Positions 1-8,597 of a stretch of DNA of 55,628 nucleotides are shown here, one piece after another. The notes beneath the pieces were generated by a model. That model did no database searches. It had not been told where the DNA came from and saw only the letters and a program-made list of their open reading frames with translations. Each line of letters begins with the position of its first letter. The first letter of the stretch is position 1. The stretch covers positions 1 to 55,628 of the forward strand of contig NZ_JAAKZW010000020.1 in assembly GCF_011044995.1 (NCBI RefSeq), read 5' to 3'. Source of the stretch: Streptomyces mesophilus. Its GTDB lineage: Bacteria; Actinomycetota; Actinomycetes; Streptomycetales; Streptomycetaceae. The position numbers and the translations under genes are program-made.

Positions 1-71
1 CCCCCTCCACCGCCCCGCATCACGCCACCAGCCACGACCAGCCCCGCCCGAAAGCCACCAGCGACCAAAGC

Positions 72-422
72 GTGGCGCGCGGCCCCTGGCCGGCGCGCAC
101 CGAGAGCGTGCGCCGCCACAACGGGATGGTCGAACTGCGCGGCACCTTCACCGACGCCGACCTGGTCCAGCTGCAGCGCGCCGTGCCCGCCCGCGTGATC
201 ACCCTCGATCAGGACCGAATCCTCATCTGGCCGCCCGGCACCAGCGCCATAGAGCACCACAACCGCGGACTCGTCTTCCTGCACGGCTACTTCGAGGCCG
301 GCGACCTCGCCGCCATACGGGCCCTACACCCCGAGCAGACGGTCAGCCACGCCGGAGACCAGATCACCATCTGGCCGACCACCCTCACCCGCGCCCGACT
401 CGAGAAGGGAGACCAGCGATGA
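72..422 (+). CDS. hypothetical protein with two tandem repeats, possibly 5'-truncated by window edge
   Basis: No family is recognised. The protein contains two similar units of about 40 residues: one runs from MVELRGTF to ILIWPPG, the second from GLVFLHGYF to ITIWP. Both have a hydrophobic strand, an acidic D/E-A-x-DL stretch, and end in I-W-P, so this looks like an internal duplication of a small alpha/beta fold. The reading frame is open all the way to base 3 of the window, so the true start may lie outside; the GTG at 72 is only the first visible candidate. The stop overlaps the next start by 4 bases (ATGA), indicating translational coupling with the VWA gene. Confidence 0.6.
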   Translation: MARGPWPARTESVRRHNGMVELRGTFTDADLVQLQRAVPARVITLDQDRILIWPPGTSAIEHHNRGLVFLHGYFEAGDLAAIRALHPEQTVSHAGDQITIWPTTLTRARLEKGDQR

Positions 423-1717
423 GCACACCCTGGCGCATCGTAGCCGCCGCGCTCGGCGCCGCCCTGGCCCTTGCCGTGACACCGAGCGCCCACGCCGACG
501 AGCCCGAGGGTTCGAGCACCCCGCGCATCGAAACGATCATCGACGCATCCGGGTCGATGAAGGAACGCTCCGGCACCACGGTGAAGATGGACGCCGCGAA
601 GGCGGCCGTGACCCAGCTCATCGACCGCATCCCGGCCGAGGCACCGATGGGCCTGCGGGTGTACGGAGCGACCTACCCCGGCGAGGACAAAACCACCGGG
701 TGCGCCGACACTCAACTCCTGACACCAGTCGAGCCGATGAACCAGGCCGCCAAGCAGGACGCGAAACAGAAGATCAACGCCCTGGTCGGGACCGGGTTCA
801 CGCCGATCGGCGACACCTTGAGGATCGCGGCCGAGGAACTCGGCACCGAAGGCAACCGGCGCATCATCCTCGTGTCCGACGGCGAGGACACCTGCGCTCC
901 CCCTGACCCGTGCAACGTCGCCCGCGAGCTGAAAGACCAGGGCGTGGACTTGGTCATCGACACCCTCGGCTTCCAGGTCGACGCGAAGGCCGAGCGGCAG
1001 CTGCGCTGCATCGCGGACGCGACCGGCGGCCAGTACGACCCCGTCGGCTCCGACGATCTCGCCGAGCAGCTCGACGACGCCTTCAAGCGGGCCTGGAACC
1101 CCTACGAGGTGTCCGGGTCCAAGACCAGCGGATCCGACCGGTGCGCCACCGCTCCCCTGCTCGCCCCCGGCCAGTACACCGACGAGGTCACCCACACCCA
1201 GGAGCGCTGGTACAAGGCGAAGTTGACGGTCGGACAGGCCATGCGGTTCTCCGCATCGATGGTGCCGCAGTCCGCATACAAGACGGGCGCGGCACTGCGC
1301 CTGGACTACTACCTGCCCGGCAAATCGCACGCCTGGAAGCACGAAGTCAGCGTCACCCAGAACTGGGCCAACCTCATCTCGGCCGGCACCGAGTCCGACC
1401 GCCTCACCTACAAAGACCTGCCCGCTGGGGCGCGCGACGGGGAGATCTGCGTGAAGGTCAGCGGCCGGATCGACTCGGTCAACAAGACCGAACCGATCGA
1501 GCTCCTGGTCGCCACCGCACACCAGGAGGTCACCGCCGACGGCGCCCCCGCCCCGGACGAATCCAGTACGGCTGATGGAGACACCAAGGTCGTTCCGCAG
1601 GCCAGCAGTTCCGCCTCAAGTCCACTGGTGTGGCCGCTGATCGGCACGGCCGCGCTCATCGGACTGCTCCTGTCGCTGCTCATCCGTACGCGTCTCAACC
1701 GGGGAGACCGCTCATGA
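419..1717 (+). CDS. secreted, membrane-anchored von Willebrand factor type A domain protein
   Basis: The 432-aa protein starts with a signal peptide (about residues 1-26, ending AHA). A VWA domain follows, with a metal-ion-dependent adhesion site that can be read directly: DASGS near residue 41, a threonine in GFTPIGD, and VSDGED. A second beta-rich domain (about 235-370) and a Ser/Ala-rich linker precede a C-terminal transmembrane helix (about 400-422) with a short basic tail. It should face outside the membrane and bind a protein ligand through the metal site. It overlaps the next gene by 4 bases and lies upstream of the Tad pilus genes, so a role in surface adhesion or pilus function is inferred, not shown. 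Confidence 0.85.
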   Translation: MSTPWRIVAAALGAALALAVTPSAHADEPEGSSTPRIETIIDASGSMKERSGTTVKMDAAKAAVTQLIDRIPAEAPMGLRVYGATYPGEDKTTGCADTQLLTPVEPMNQAAKQDAKQKINALVGTGFTPIGDTLRIAAEELGTEGNRRIILVSDGEDTCAPPDPCNVARELKDQGVDLVIDTLGFQVDAKAERQLRCIADATGGQYDPVGSDDLAEQLDDAFKRAWNPYEVSGSKTSGSDRCATAPLLAPGQYTDEVTHTQERWYKAKLTVGQAMRFSASMVPQSAYKTGAALRLDYYLPGKSHAWKHEVSVTQNWANLISAGTESDRLTYKDLPAGARDGEICVKVSGRIDSVNKTEPIELLVATAHQEVTADGAPAPDESSTADGDTKVVPQASSSASSPLVWPLIGTAALIGLLLSLLIRTRLNRGDRS

Positions 1718-2658
1718 CCACTAGCCGCACACCCGCTCTGGTCTCGACGGCTGCCCTCTGTGGTCTGCTCGCACTGGGACTGTCCTCCCCAGCGAGCGCG
1801 GCGGACGGCACGAACCTGAATGGGCACTCGTTCAAGGAAGCCACTGCGATCACCGCCGGCAGCACGGTGAAGCAGGAACTCGTCGTCGGCGACATGCTGC
1901 TGTGGCGCATCGACCTCGAGCCCGGACAGAAGCTTGCCGTCGAGGCCCGTACGACCACCCCAGCCGGCTACGGCGAAGGCGGCGCGCTGGAGGCCTTCGG
2001 CATCCAGATCTACGACCCGGTCCGCCAGGCCCTGCACTGCGGAGGTGACCGCAACACCGCCATACACTCCTCGGTCGGCAAAGGCCGCGACGGCTCCACA
2101 CTCGTCGCGGACTGCAGCGTCGGCGACCCTGCGGACAACCGGGACAAGCCCGTTGAGCTCGCCGGCACATACTACGTACAGGTCGCCATGGGCAAGGTTG
2201 CCGACAGCCGCGGCACGGTACTACCCATCGAGCTGAGCGTGAACACCGGCGAGGGCATCGCCCCCACCCCGACACCCGCCTTCAATCCTGGCACCCCCAA
2301 GGAAGCCGCCGCCCCGACCGGGTCCTCGCGTGCGGACGCCGCGCCACCGGCCGAGAGTGAGAAGCCCGCGGCGCAGGCGCCGACGTCGAATGCGTTCGCC
2401 AGCACGACGATTCCGAGCTGGGCATGGTTGGTCGGCGCGGCCACGCTCGCTGCGGCACTGCTGCTGCCCCTGCTGGGCAAGCGTCGGCGACCTTCTCGTC
2501 CCACGGTCCGCGACCTACACGCGCACAATCCCCGGCGGCCTCTGGACGACGAATTCGACGAGGAGCCCAGTGCAGCGTGCGACATGTACCGGCCTCCATT
2601 CGCGCATTCCCCACCAACCGGACGGCCTTGGGGTCCCCCGCCGAACAGGCGGAGGTGA
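1714..2658 (+). CDS. secreted protein with C-terminal membrane anchor, partner of the VWA protein
   Basis: The ATG at 1714 is chosen because it overlaps the upstream stop and is followed at once by a signal peptide (MTTSRTPAL, then a hydrophobic core, cleavage near SSPASA). An upstream in-frame start would place 28 non-signal residues in front. The mature part (about 30-190) is a beta-rich domain that resembles the second domain of the preceding VWA protein: both carry a T-V-x-x-E-L / W-x-x-x-L-x-x-GQ pattern. A Pro/Ala-rich linker leads to a transmembrane helix (about 237-256) and a basic cytoplasmic tail. No catalytic motif is seen. Probably a surface protein made with the VWA protein. Confidence 0.75.
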   Translation: MTTSRTPALVSTAALCGLLALGLSSPASAADGTNLNGHSFKEATAITAGSTVKQELVVGDMLLWRIDLEPGQKLAVEARTTTPAGYGEGGALEAFGIQIYDPVRQALHCGGDRNTAIHSSVGKGRDGSTLVADCSVGDPADNRDKPVELAGTYYVQVAMGKVADSRGTVLPIELSVNTGEGIAPTPTPAFNPGTPKEAAAPTGSSRADAAPPAESEKPAAQAPTSNAFASTTIPSWAWLVGAATLAAALLLPLLGKRRRPSRPTVRDLHAHNPRRPLDDEFDEEPSAACDMYRPPFAHSPPTGRPWGPPPNRRR

Positions 2659-2947
2659 CGTGGCCATGTCGGCGAATCACTTTGCTCAACGGCAATCGCG
2701 AAAGAAGCGGCCGCTCCCACACGGGAAACGTGCGTATCAGCACCACGGTCCCGGATCACCGCGTTCTGGACTTACGGCCGTCCTGAACTGCCAGACGAGG
2801 GTCGGAGGTGACCCGAGCTCACATACCGTGCTCACAGCGCCACGCACCGGAAACCACCGTCGCGTCAGCAACGTGGATGGGGTGTACCGGTATGAGTCGG
2901 TACAGGCAAGCCCACAATCGCGGTGGGCACGGCACGGGAGGCCACTA

Positions 2948-3544
2948 ATGACATCGGCAACGCATGTTCGCAACACCGCGGGCTCACGCAGTCAGCGCTT
3001 CGGGTGGTGCCTTGCTGCTCTGCTCAGCGTATCTGTTGTGGCTGGCTGCAGTGATGACTCGAAGCCTTCGTCTGGCTCGCCTACGAGTTCATCGCCGTCT
3101 GCATCGAAGTCCGCGCCTGCCGAACCGGGCGCGGCCGACAAGGAGGCACTCAAAGAGGTGTACGGCAAGTTCTGGGACACCCAGGCCGCGGCCTACGCCA
3201 AGGGTTCCAGCAAGGGCACGAACTTCAATGACTACGCGACATTGGACGCGCTGGCCTCGACAGAGAGCGATCTGTTGACCCTGCAGGAGCAGGGCATTGT
3301 CACCCGAGGCAAGCCCACGAGCACCGTCAGCCGGATCAGTGTCGATATGGATCGGAAGATCCCCAACGGCCGCCTTACCGACTGCCTGGACACCGAACCG
3401 TGGACGTTCCACTACAAGGACACCGGCAAGCAGGTTCCGCGCTCGAAGGAGCGCATCCTGCGCTACGTGACCGAGGTCGAAGCCGAGAAGTGGGGGAAGC
3501 AGTGGATGATCACAAAGGTCACCCCGTCAAAGCGAGAGTGCTGA
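2948..3544 (+). CDS. secreted lipoprotein, function unknown
   Basis: A 198-aa protein. The ATG at 2948 has a GGGAGG ribosome site 6-11 bases upstream and opens a lipoprotein signal: basic N-region, hydrophobic core and lipobox VAGC with the cysteine near residue 32. A Ser/Pro-rich tether follows, then an alpha/beta domain of about 140 residues starting at ADKEALKEVYGKFWDTQ. This layout resembles small NTF2-like extracytoplasmic lipoproteins of actinobacteria, but that family call is inference. It lies between the VWA pair and the pilus genes and overlaps the next gene, so it is likely part of the same transcription unit. Confidence 0.75.
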   Translation: MTSATHVRNTAGSRSQRFGWCLAALLSVSVVAGCSDDSKPSSGSPTSSSPSASKSAPAEPGAADKEALKEVYGKFWDTQAAAYAKGSSKGTNFNDYATLDALASTESDLLTLQEQGIVTRGKPTSTVSRISVDMDRKIPNGRLTDCLDTEPWTFHYKDTGKQVPRSKERILRYVTEVEAEKWGKQWMITKVTPSKREC

Positions 3545-4422
3545 CCGGCGTTCTCGCAGGCCTGGTGGCGCTGCCGTTAGTTGGCCTTATTCCTCAAGCG
3601 ATGGCCGCTCCCCCAGAGGGTGGCGAATGCGACATGAACTCCAAGTGGGTGGCTTGCGAGGCCACCGAGGAGACGGACCTGTCCGGCACGGACACCAAGC
3701 CGGCCGGGGACAAGGGCAAGGCCGGTAAGCCTGGCAAGGTCGATCCGGATGCCCCGGTGTGCACGGTGACGAAGATGGAACCCCAGCCGCCGGCGACCCA
3801 TCGGGCTTGGAAGGGCCACAAGCCCGGTGATGGCGCCATCTACGTACGGTCCTGCGGAAAGAGCTCGTTCGGAGACCCGGGCGCCGTCGATGCCGACATG
3901 TTCGCCGACGCGTTCTGGGCTGCTGCAGCTCCCCCAGCGGTCGATCCCGCGATTCTGGCGCTTCAGGCCGTCAGCAAGATGAAGCTCGCAGGTCCGAACA
4001 TCGCGAGCCCGCGTGCAGATGGCCAGTACGGCGTGAAGGTGCCGATGTGGCTGTGGGTGAACGCTGGTCCGAACACGTTCGGGCCGATCACCACGTCTGC
4101 GACCGCGGGCGCGGTCACGGTGACCGCAACGGCCAAGGTCGCATCCATCACCTGGGACTTAGGCAATGGCGGCAAGTCAGTCACCTGCAACAGCGCTGGA
4201 ACCCCCTACAAGGCGTCGTACGGGATGGCGAAGTCCCCGCGCTGCGGGACGGTCTTCACCGAGGCCTCGACCGAGGAGCCGGGCGGCACGTTCACGATCA
4301 CCGCGACGTCGACGTGGAACGTGGACTGGCAGGTCGTCGGTGGTGGCGCGACCGGTCAGCTGACCGAGCTCTTCGATACGCAGGTGCCGGTGACCGTAGT
4401 GGAGTCGCAGGCCATCAACTAG
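3502..4422 (+). CDS. exported protein of unknown function in the Tad cluster
   Basis: The GTG at 3502 is the most plausible start: it follows GGGGGAAG and yields a basic N-region (HKGHPVKAR), a hydrophobic core and a cleavage site near MAAPPEGG. A GTG at 3538 is the alternative. Starting at 3502 gives a 43-base overlap with the lipoprotein gene. The mature protein has cysteine pairs (GECDM...VACEA, APVCTV, RSCGK, VTCNS, SPRCG), suggesting disulfides, and is rich in beta-strand and Thr/Val patterns in its C-terminal half. Exported proteins of this size upstream of cpaB occur in actinobacterial Tad clusters; its role is unknown. Confidence 0.7.
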   Translation: MDDHKGHPVKARVLTGVLAGLVALPLVGLIPQAMAAPPEGGECDMNSKWVACEATEETDLSGTDTKPAGDKGKAGKPGKVDPDAPVCTVTKMEPQPPATHRAWKGHKPGDGAIYVRSCGKSSFGDPGAVDADMFADAFWAAAAPPAVDPAILALQAVSKMKLAGPNIASPRADGQYGVKVPMWLWVNAGPNTFGPITTSATAGAVTVTATAKVASITWDLGNGGKSVTCNSAGTPYKASYGMAKSPRCGTVFTEASTEEPGGTFTITATSTWNVDWQVVGGGATGQLTELFDTQVPVTVVESQAIN

Positions 4423-4449
4423 CGCAAGGCGAGAGGAACTTCCGTCGTC

Positions 4450-5163
4450 ATGGACACCCGTACTTCGCTTCCACCGCGGCCGAACCGTGGCGGCGGCCAG
4501 CGCCAGCCCGATCTTCCCATCAGTTCGGGGGCGCTGAAGTCGGTCGCCCCGCGCAGCAAGCTGCTCAAGGCGATGGCCGGCGTGCTCGTGATGGTGCTCG
4601 GCATCCTGATCGCCATCATGGCCGTCAACCGTGCTGGCGATCGTGTGCCGGTGGTGGCGCTCGCCACGGACGTGCCGGCAGGAGAACAGATCGAGGCGAG
4701 CGATCTGGTGGTCGCGTCGATCGCCGAGGATCCTGCCCTGTCACCGATCCCCGGCGCGGAACGCGCGTCGCTGGAAGGCCGGCGGGCAGCGGTTGATCTA
4801 CGCAAGGGCTCACTGCTGACTCGCTCACAGCTGCAGACCGGCAACGCTCTGGGTGATGACCGGCAGATCGTGGGCATCGAGCTGAAGCGCGGCACCGCGC
4901 CGCGCGATGTGTTGCGCCCAGGTGATGCCGTGCTCGCTGTGGTCCTGCCGCCGCAGGGAGCCGCCCAGGGAGCGAAGCAGGAGGACACGGACGCGTCGCC
5001 CGTGCAGGTTGGGGCGACGGTCTTGTCGGTGGGTGCCACGGATGCATCGGGCGCCGTCGTCGTGAACGTAGCGGTAGCGGCGACGGACGGTCCGCTGCTG
5101 GCGACGAAGGCCGCGGCCAAGCAGATTGCGCTGATCCGTCAGCCTCGCGGATCGGAGCAGTAG
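4450..5163 (+). CDS. cpaB: Flp pilus assembly protein CpaB/RcpC-like (SAF domain)
   Basis: This 237-aa protein has a short cytoplasmic N-terminus, one transmembrane helix (about 41-60, LKAMAGVLVMVLGILIAIMA) and a periplasm-side SAF domain (about 66-130) with the pattern VVALATDVPAGEQIEASDL typical of CpaB. A C-terminal beta region (GIELKRGTAPRDVLRPGDAV) follows, as in RcpC/CpaB. In Gram-negative Tad systems CpaB associates with the secretin; Gram-positive bacteria lack the secretin and the protein is thought to act at the membrane-wall interface. It is followed two bases later by the CpaE-like gene. Confidence 0.85.
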   Translation: MDTRTSLPPRPNRGGGQRQPDLPISSGALKSVAPRSKLLKAMAGVLVMVLGILIAIMAVNRAGDRVPVVALATDVPAGEQIEASDLVVASIAEDPALSPIPGAERASLEGRRAAVDLRKGSLLTRSQLQTGNALGDDRQIVGIELKRGTAPRDVLRPGDAVLAVVLPPQGAAQGAKQEDTDASPVQVGATVLSVGATDASGAVVVNVAVAATDGPLLATKAAAKQIALIRQPRGSEQ

Positions 5164-5165
5164 GC

Positions 5166-6125
5166 ATGGCGCTGATTTCGTTGGTGTCTGCCGCGTCGGA
5201 CGGTGTGACCACGTCCGCGGCTGGTCTCGCGCTGGGCAGCGAGCGGCCGGTGCTGCTGGCCGAGTGCGACATGTCCGGTGGCACCCTGCGGGGCCGTCTG
5301 CTGCGGGAGATCCGCCGGCCGTTCGGTCCGTTGGACGCCAAGGGCCGGGTGCAGCAGTGGGAGCCATTGGGCCCGCACATTGGCCTGCACAAGGTGGCCG
5401 AGAGCTTCTTCGCGTCGGGCGGGCAGGACGAGACGAATTTCATCCGGCAGGTGGAGCCGCACTTTTGGCCGCTGGACGACTCTGACGAACGGTTCGCGCT
5501 GCCCGGGCTGATCGATCCACGGCAGGCCGCATCGCTGCGTGAGGTGTGGCCGAGTCTGGTCCATGTCCTCCAGCTCGTCGACCACGAACTCAAGGTGGAC
5601 GTGGTGGTCGACGGAGGGCGGATGGTGCTGGAGGGCGGGCACCCGCATCCGGTCTTGTCGCCTGCCCCGCTGCTGCACCAGTCGGACATCGTGCTGCTCG
5701 TGATCCGGCTCGCCGACCCCGCTTCCGTGATGCTGGCCGCGCCGATGGTGGAGGCCCTGCAGGACGAGTTGTCGCGGCACGGCACCGGAGCCCGGGCGCT
5801 CGGCCTGCTCACGCTCGGCAACAACACCCGCCGTGAATTCCACCCAGGGCAAGTGGAGCGAGAGTTGGAGGCCCCCGTGGTGGGCTCGCTGGCCTGGGAT
5901 GAGACCGCCGCCGCCTACCTGCACCAAGGCGGGAAGCCGCCGCGGAACCTGTCGCGCAGTGCGCTGCTGCGCGGGGCACGCGACGTGATGCAGCCGTTGC
6001 GCGCATATGCGAACCAGCGACGCCTGCAGCTGCAGCTCAGGCAGGTACAGCCGGGGTCCCCGCAGGCGATGGCGCAGATCCGGCAGCTGGTCCTGGCGCA
6101 GCGGCAGGGAGCACTTCGTGGCTGA
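5166..6125 (+). CDS. CpaE/TadZ-like MinD-family protein with degenerate P-loop
   Basis: Position between cpaB and cpaF, a length of 319 aa and a MinD/ParA-like layout support a TadZ/CpaE-type localisation protein. The N-terminus reads ISLVSAASDGVTTSAAGLAL where a deviant Walker A (KGGxGKT) would be expected; both signature lysines are missing. LLAECDMSGGTL (near residue 35) and VVVDGGRM (near 142) match the strands that carry switch motifs in MinD proteins. The C-terminal third is helical with Gln-rich segments. The missing lysines suggest weak or no ATP hydrolysis, as known for some CpaE proteins. It overlaps cpaF by 8 bases. Confidence 0.75.
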   Translation: MALISLVSAASDGVTTSAAGLALGSERPVLLAECDMSGGTLRGRLLREIRRPFGPLDAKGRVQQWEPLGPHIGLHKVAESFFASGGQDETNFIRQVEPHFWPLDDSDERFALPGLIDPRQAASLREVWPSLVHVLQLVDHELKVDVVVDGGRMVLEGGHPHPVLSPAPLLHQSDIVLLVIRLADPASVMLAAPMVEALQDELSRHGTGARALGLLTLGNNTRREFHPGQVERELEAPVVGSLAWDETAAAYLHQGGKPPRNLSRSALLRGARDVMQPLRAYANQRRLQLQLRQVQPGSPQAMAQIRQLVLAQRQGALRG

Positions 6126-7686
6126 CACTCCGCACTACAACGGCAACCATGCTGGCGGACACACCCGGCTCGGCGCGCGACTCAACCAACACCAGGCCGC
6201 GCAACAGCCCCAACCTCCCGCGATCCAGCCGGATGCCCCCATGCGGTCAAGGCCGCAGCCTGCACCCGCGCCGGTCAGAAAGGGGCCGGGCACGAGAAGG
6301 AGTGTGCCGAGGCCGGCCGGGCCTGCGGACCTGACTGCCGCCACGCATCTGCCGGGCGCGCTGCCGGTGGACCCGTCGGTGATTCAGGATCTGCGGCTCG
6401 AGGTCGCCGAGGATCTGCGCCTGGAGCGCGCCCGCCGCGGCGGCGAGAGCCTTACACAGCAGGAAGAGGAGCAGCTGGCCGACGTGTTCGCGCAGCGACG
6501 GGTCGCCGCGTGGCATGCCACCAAACTGACCGAGAAGCAGCCGCTGACCCGCGAGCAGCTCAATCTGGTCCGCATCGAAATCCTCAACTTGACTTTCCGG
6601 GCCGGCGCACTGCAACGGATCTTGGACCGGCCGGGCGTGCAGAACATCGACATCGACCTGCACCAGATGGTCATGTTCGTCGACGAGATCGGCCAGCAAC
6701 GCCAGCTGTTGAGCTGCCCGTTCGCCGATGCGCAGCAGGCCCTGGACTGGGTCAACACCATGGCCTCACAGTCCGGGCACGGCGAGCGGCAACTGGCGCA
6801 CGGTTCCCCGTTCGTACGGTTCCGCCTGCCGGACCGCTCCCGTGTGGCCGCGTCCTTGATGGCGTCGAACGTGGCGATCTCCATCCGTAAGCACGGCGCC
6901 AGTTCCTGGCGACTGAAGGACATCGAGCAGGTCGGCACCATCGATCCGCTCATGCGTGAGTTCCTCGCCGCCGCGGTACGGGCTCGGCTGAACATCGTTG
7001 TCTGCGGCGGCATGACGGCCGGCAAGACGTCGCTGGTGCGGTGCCTGGCTCGTGAGATTCCCGCCGACGAGCGGCTGATCACGCTGGAAACCGAGTTCGA
7101 GCTGTTCTTGGACACCGGTCAAACCGCGGCCCACGTGGTCGCGTTCGAAGCGCGGGAGTCCAACGGCGAGGGCGGTGCCGGCGAACTGACCATCGCCGAC
7201 ATGCTGCCGGAAGTCCTGCGCTACAACGCTGACCGGATCATGGTTGGCGAGGTCCGTGGCAAAGAGGCCGAAGCCATGATGGAGGCCATGTCCATGGGCA
7301 TGGAGGGCTCGATGTGCACCCTGCATGCCAAGAAGCCCGAGGAGTTCATCAGCCGCCTCGTGCTGCGCCTGGGCAAGGCAGGACTGGACGTCAGCACCAG
7401 TCACGGGCTTATCGAAAGCGCCGTGGATTTGATGGTGTTCATCGAGAAGCGCCCCTATGGAGCGAAGGCCGTCACCCACATCTGGGAGGTCGACGGGCTG
7501 GGTGAGGGCCACCGGGTGGTCACCAACCCGTTGTTCGCGCCGAGCAAGGAGACCGGGCGGACGGTGCCCACTCCGTACCCGATGACCTCGGACCGCGCAG
7601 AGCGGCTCGCCGCGGCAGGCTTCGACCCGCTGCTGCGGGCCCACTATCCGCAGGGCGCGTGGCCAACTGATCGGCAGGCTTCGTGA
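6118..7686 (+). CDS. cpaF: Flp pilus secretion ATPase CpaF/TadA
   Basis: A type II/IV secretion system ATPase that would power pilus assembly from the cytoplasmic face. The GTG at 6118 overlaps the upstream stop and gives 522 aa. A proline/glutamine-rich N-terminal 80 residues precede the N-terminal domain (about 85-230). The P-loop is CGGMTAGKTSL near residue 297; the acidic box is ITLETEFEL; Walker B and the following region read RIMVGEVRGKEAEAMMEAM, then the His box CTLHAKKPEEF. All catalytic elements expected for TadA are present, so the enzyme should be active. It overlaps tadB by one base (TGATG). Confidence 0.93.
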   Translation: MADTPHYNGNHAGGHTRLGARLNQHQAAQQPQPPAIQPDAPMRSRPQPAPAPVRKGPGTRRSVPRPAGPADLTAATHLPGALPVDPSVIQDLRLEVAEDLRLERARRGGESLTQQEEEQLADVFAQRRVAAWHATKLTEKQPLTREQLNLVRIEILNLTFRAGALQRILDRPGVQNIDIDLHQMVMFVDEIGQQRQLLSCPFADAQQALDWVNTMASQSGHGERQLAHGSPFVRFRLPDRSRVAASLMASNVAISIRKHGASSWRLKDIEQVGTIDPLMREFLAAAVRARLNIVVCGGMTAGKTSLVRCLAREIPADERLITLETEFELFLDTGQTAAHVVAFEARESNGEGGAGELTIADMLPEVLRYNADRIMVGEVRGKEAEAMMEAMSMGMEGSMCTLHAKKPEEFISRLVLRLGKAGLDVSTSHGLIESAVDLMVFIEKRPYGAKAVTHIWEVDGLGEGHRVVTNPLFAPSKETGRTVPTPYPMTSDRAERLAAAGFDPLLRAHYPQGAWPTDRQAS

Positions 7687-8597
7687 TGGGCCGCGCACAG
7701 CTGACGCTTATGGCCATCACCGGGGTCCTGGTGTTCCTGGTCGGTGCGTACGCCACGGTGGCCGCGGTCCGCGGAAAGCTGATCGCTGTGCGCCGCCGTC
7801 GGAGGAGGAGTGGACTCGGCGGCGCGATCGACGAGCTGCCGAACCCGTGGCGGAAGAACTACCGCCACCTGGTGGGCGCCGCGGTGATCGGCGGGGTGCT
7901 GGTGTGGGTGGCCACGGACCGGCCCGTGCACGGCCTAGTCGTCTTCATCGCCCTGGCCGGTCTGCCGTTCCTGCTGCACCCGGGCGGCTCGGCCCGCGCG
8001 GAAACCGTGCAGCTGGAGGCGATGTCGGACTGGCTGCAGCAGGTCGCCTCCCTGGTGATGTCCGGCCGGCCGATCGACCAGGCGCTGCACGCCACCCTCA
8101 CCACCATCCCCGCGCCACTCGCAGGCCCGGTGGGCCAGTTGGCGCTGCGGATGAGGGACGGCATGCCACCCGCGCATGCCTACCGGCTGCTCGCCGACGA
8201 CCTGGGCACCCTGTCCGGCGACGACTTGGCCCAGGTGTTGATGATGCACACCCAGACTCGCGGCTCTGGTCTGGCCGAGGTCCTCAAGCAGATGGCCACT
8301 AAGACCGCGGACAAGGCCAAAGGCCTGCGCGAACTGGATGCCGCCCGGGCTCGCACCCGGCGGCGGGCCCGCAACGTCACCCTGATGACCCTCGCAGTGA
8401 TCGCCGTGGGCCTCACCGGCGCCGGATACACCTCCTGGTACGCCACCGGTGCAGGTCAAATCGGCCTGACCGCGGTGAGCGGGGTCGTCACCGCATCCCT
8501 GTTTTGGCTGCGCCGGCGGGCTCAGATGGACGAGGAACCCCGGCAGCTGAAGACGGCCCAGGAGCGGGCCGCCAACCCGGAAGGGGCCGCCGCATGA
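7686..8597 (+). CDS. tadB: TadB-like pilus assembly membrane protein (type II secretion F domain)
   Basis: An integral membrane protein of the GspF/TadB family, the inner-membrane platform paired with TadC. It has an N-terminal transmembrane helix, two more near 59-100, a cytoplasmic helical F domain (about 105-215) with SDWLQQVASLVMSGRPIDQAL and ARARTRRRARNV, and C-terminal helices near 238-275. The ATG at 7686 overlaps the cpaF stop; an adjacent GTG at 7683 is equally possible and would add one residue. The 4-base overlap with tadC supports coupled translation. Confidence 0.88.
   Translation: MGRAQLTLMAITGVLVFLVGAYATVAAVRGKLIAVRRRRRRSGLGGAIDELPNPWRKNYRHLVGAAVIGGVLVWVATDRPVHGLVVFIALAGLPFLLHPGGSARAETVQLEAMSDWLQQVASLVMSGRPIDQALHATLTTIPAPLAGPVGQLALRMRDGMPPAHAYRLLADDLGTLSGDDLAQVLMMHTQTRGSGLAEVLKQMATKTADKAKGLRELDAARARTRRRARNVTLMTLAVIAVGLTGAGYTSWYATGAGQIGLTAVSGVVTASLFWLRRRAQMDEEPRQLKTAQERAANPEGAAA

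Noticed and set aside
287..1522. A 411-codon open frame opposite the VWA gene
   Set aside because: Antisense frame typical for GC-rich DNA; the sense strand encodes a clear VWA domain with signal peptide.
2330..2947. Long N-terminal extension of the lipoprotein frame
   Set aside because: The extension overlaps the previous gene in another frame and is low-complexity; the ATG at 2948 has a strong ribosome site and a lipoprotein signal.
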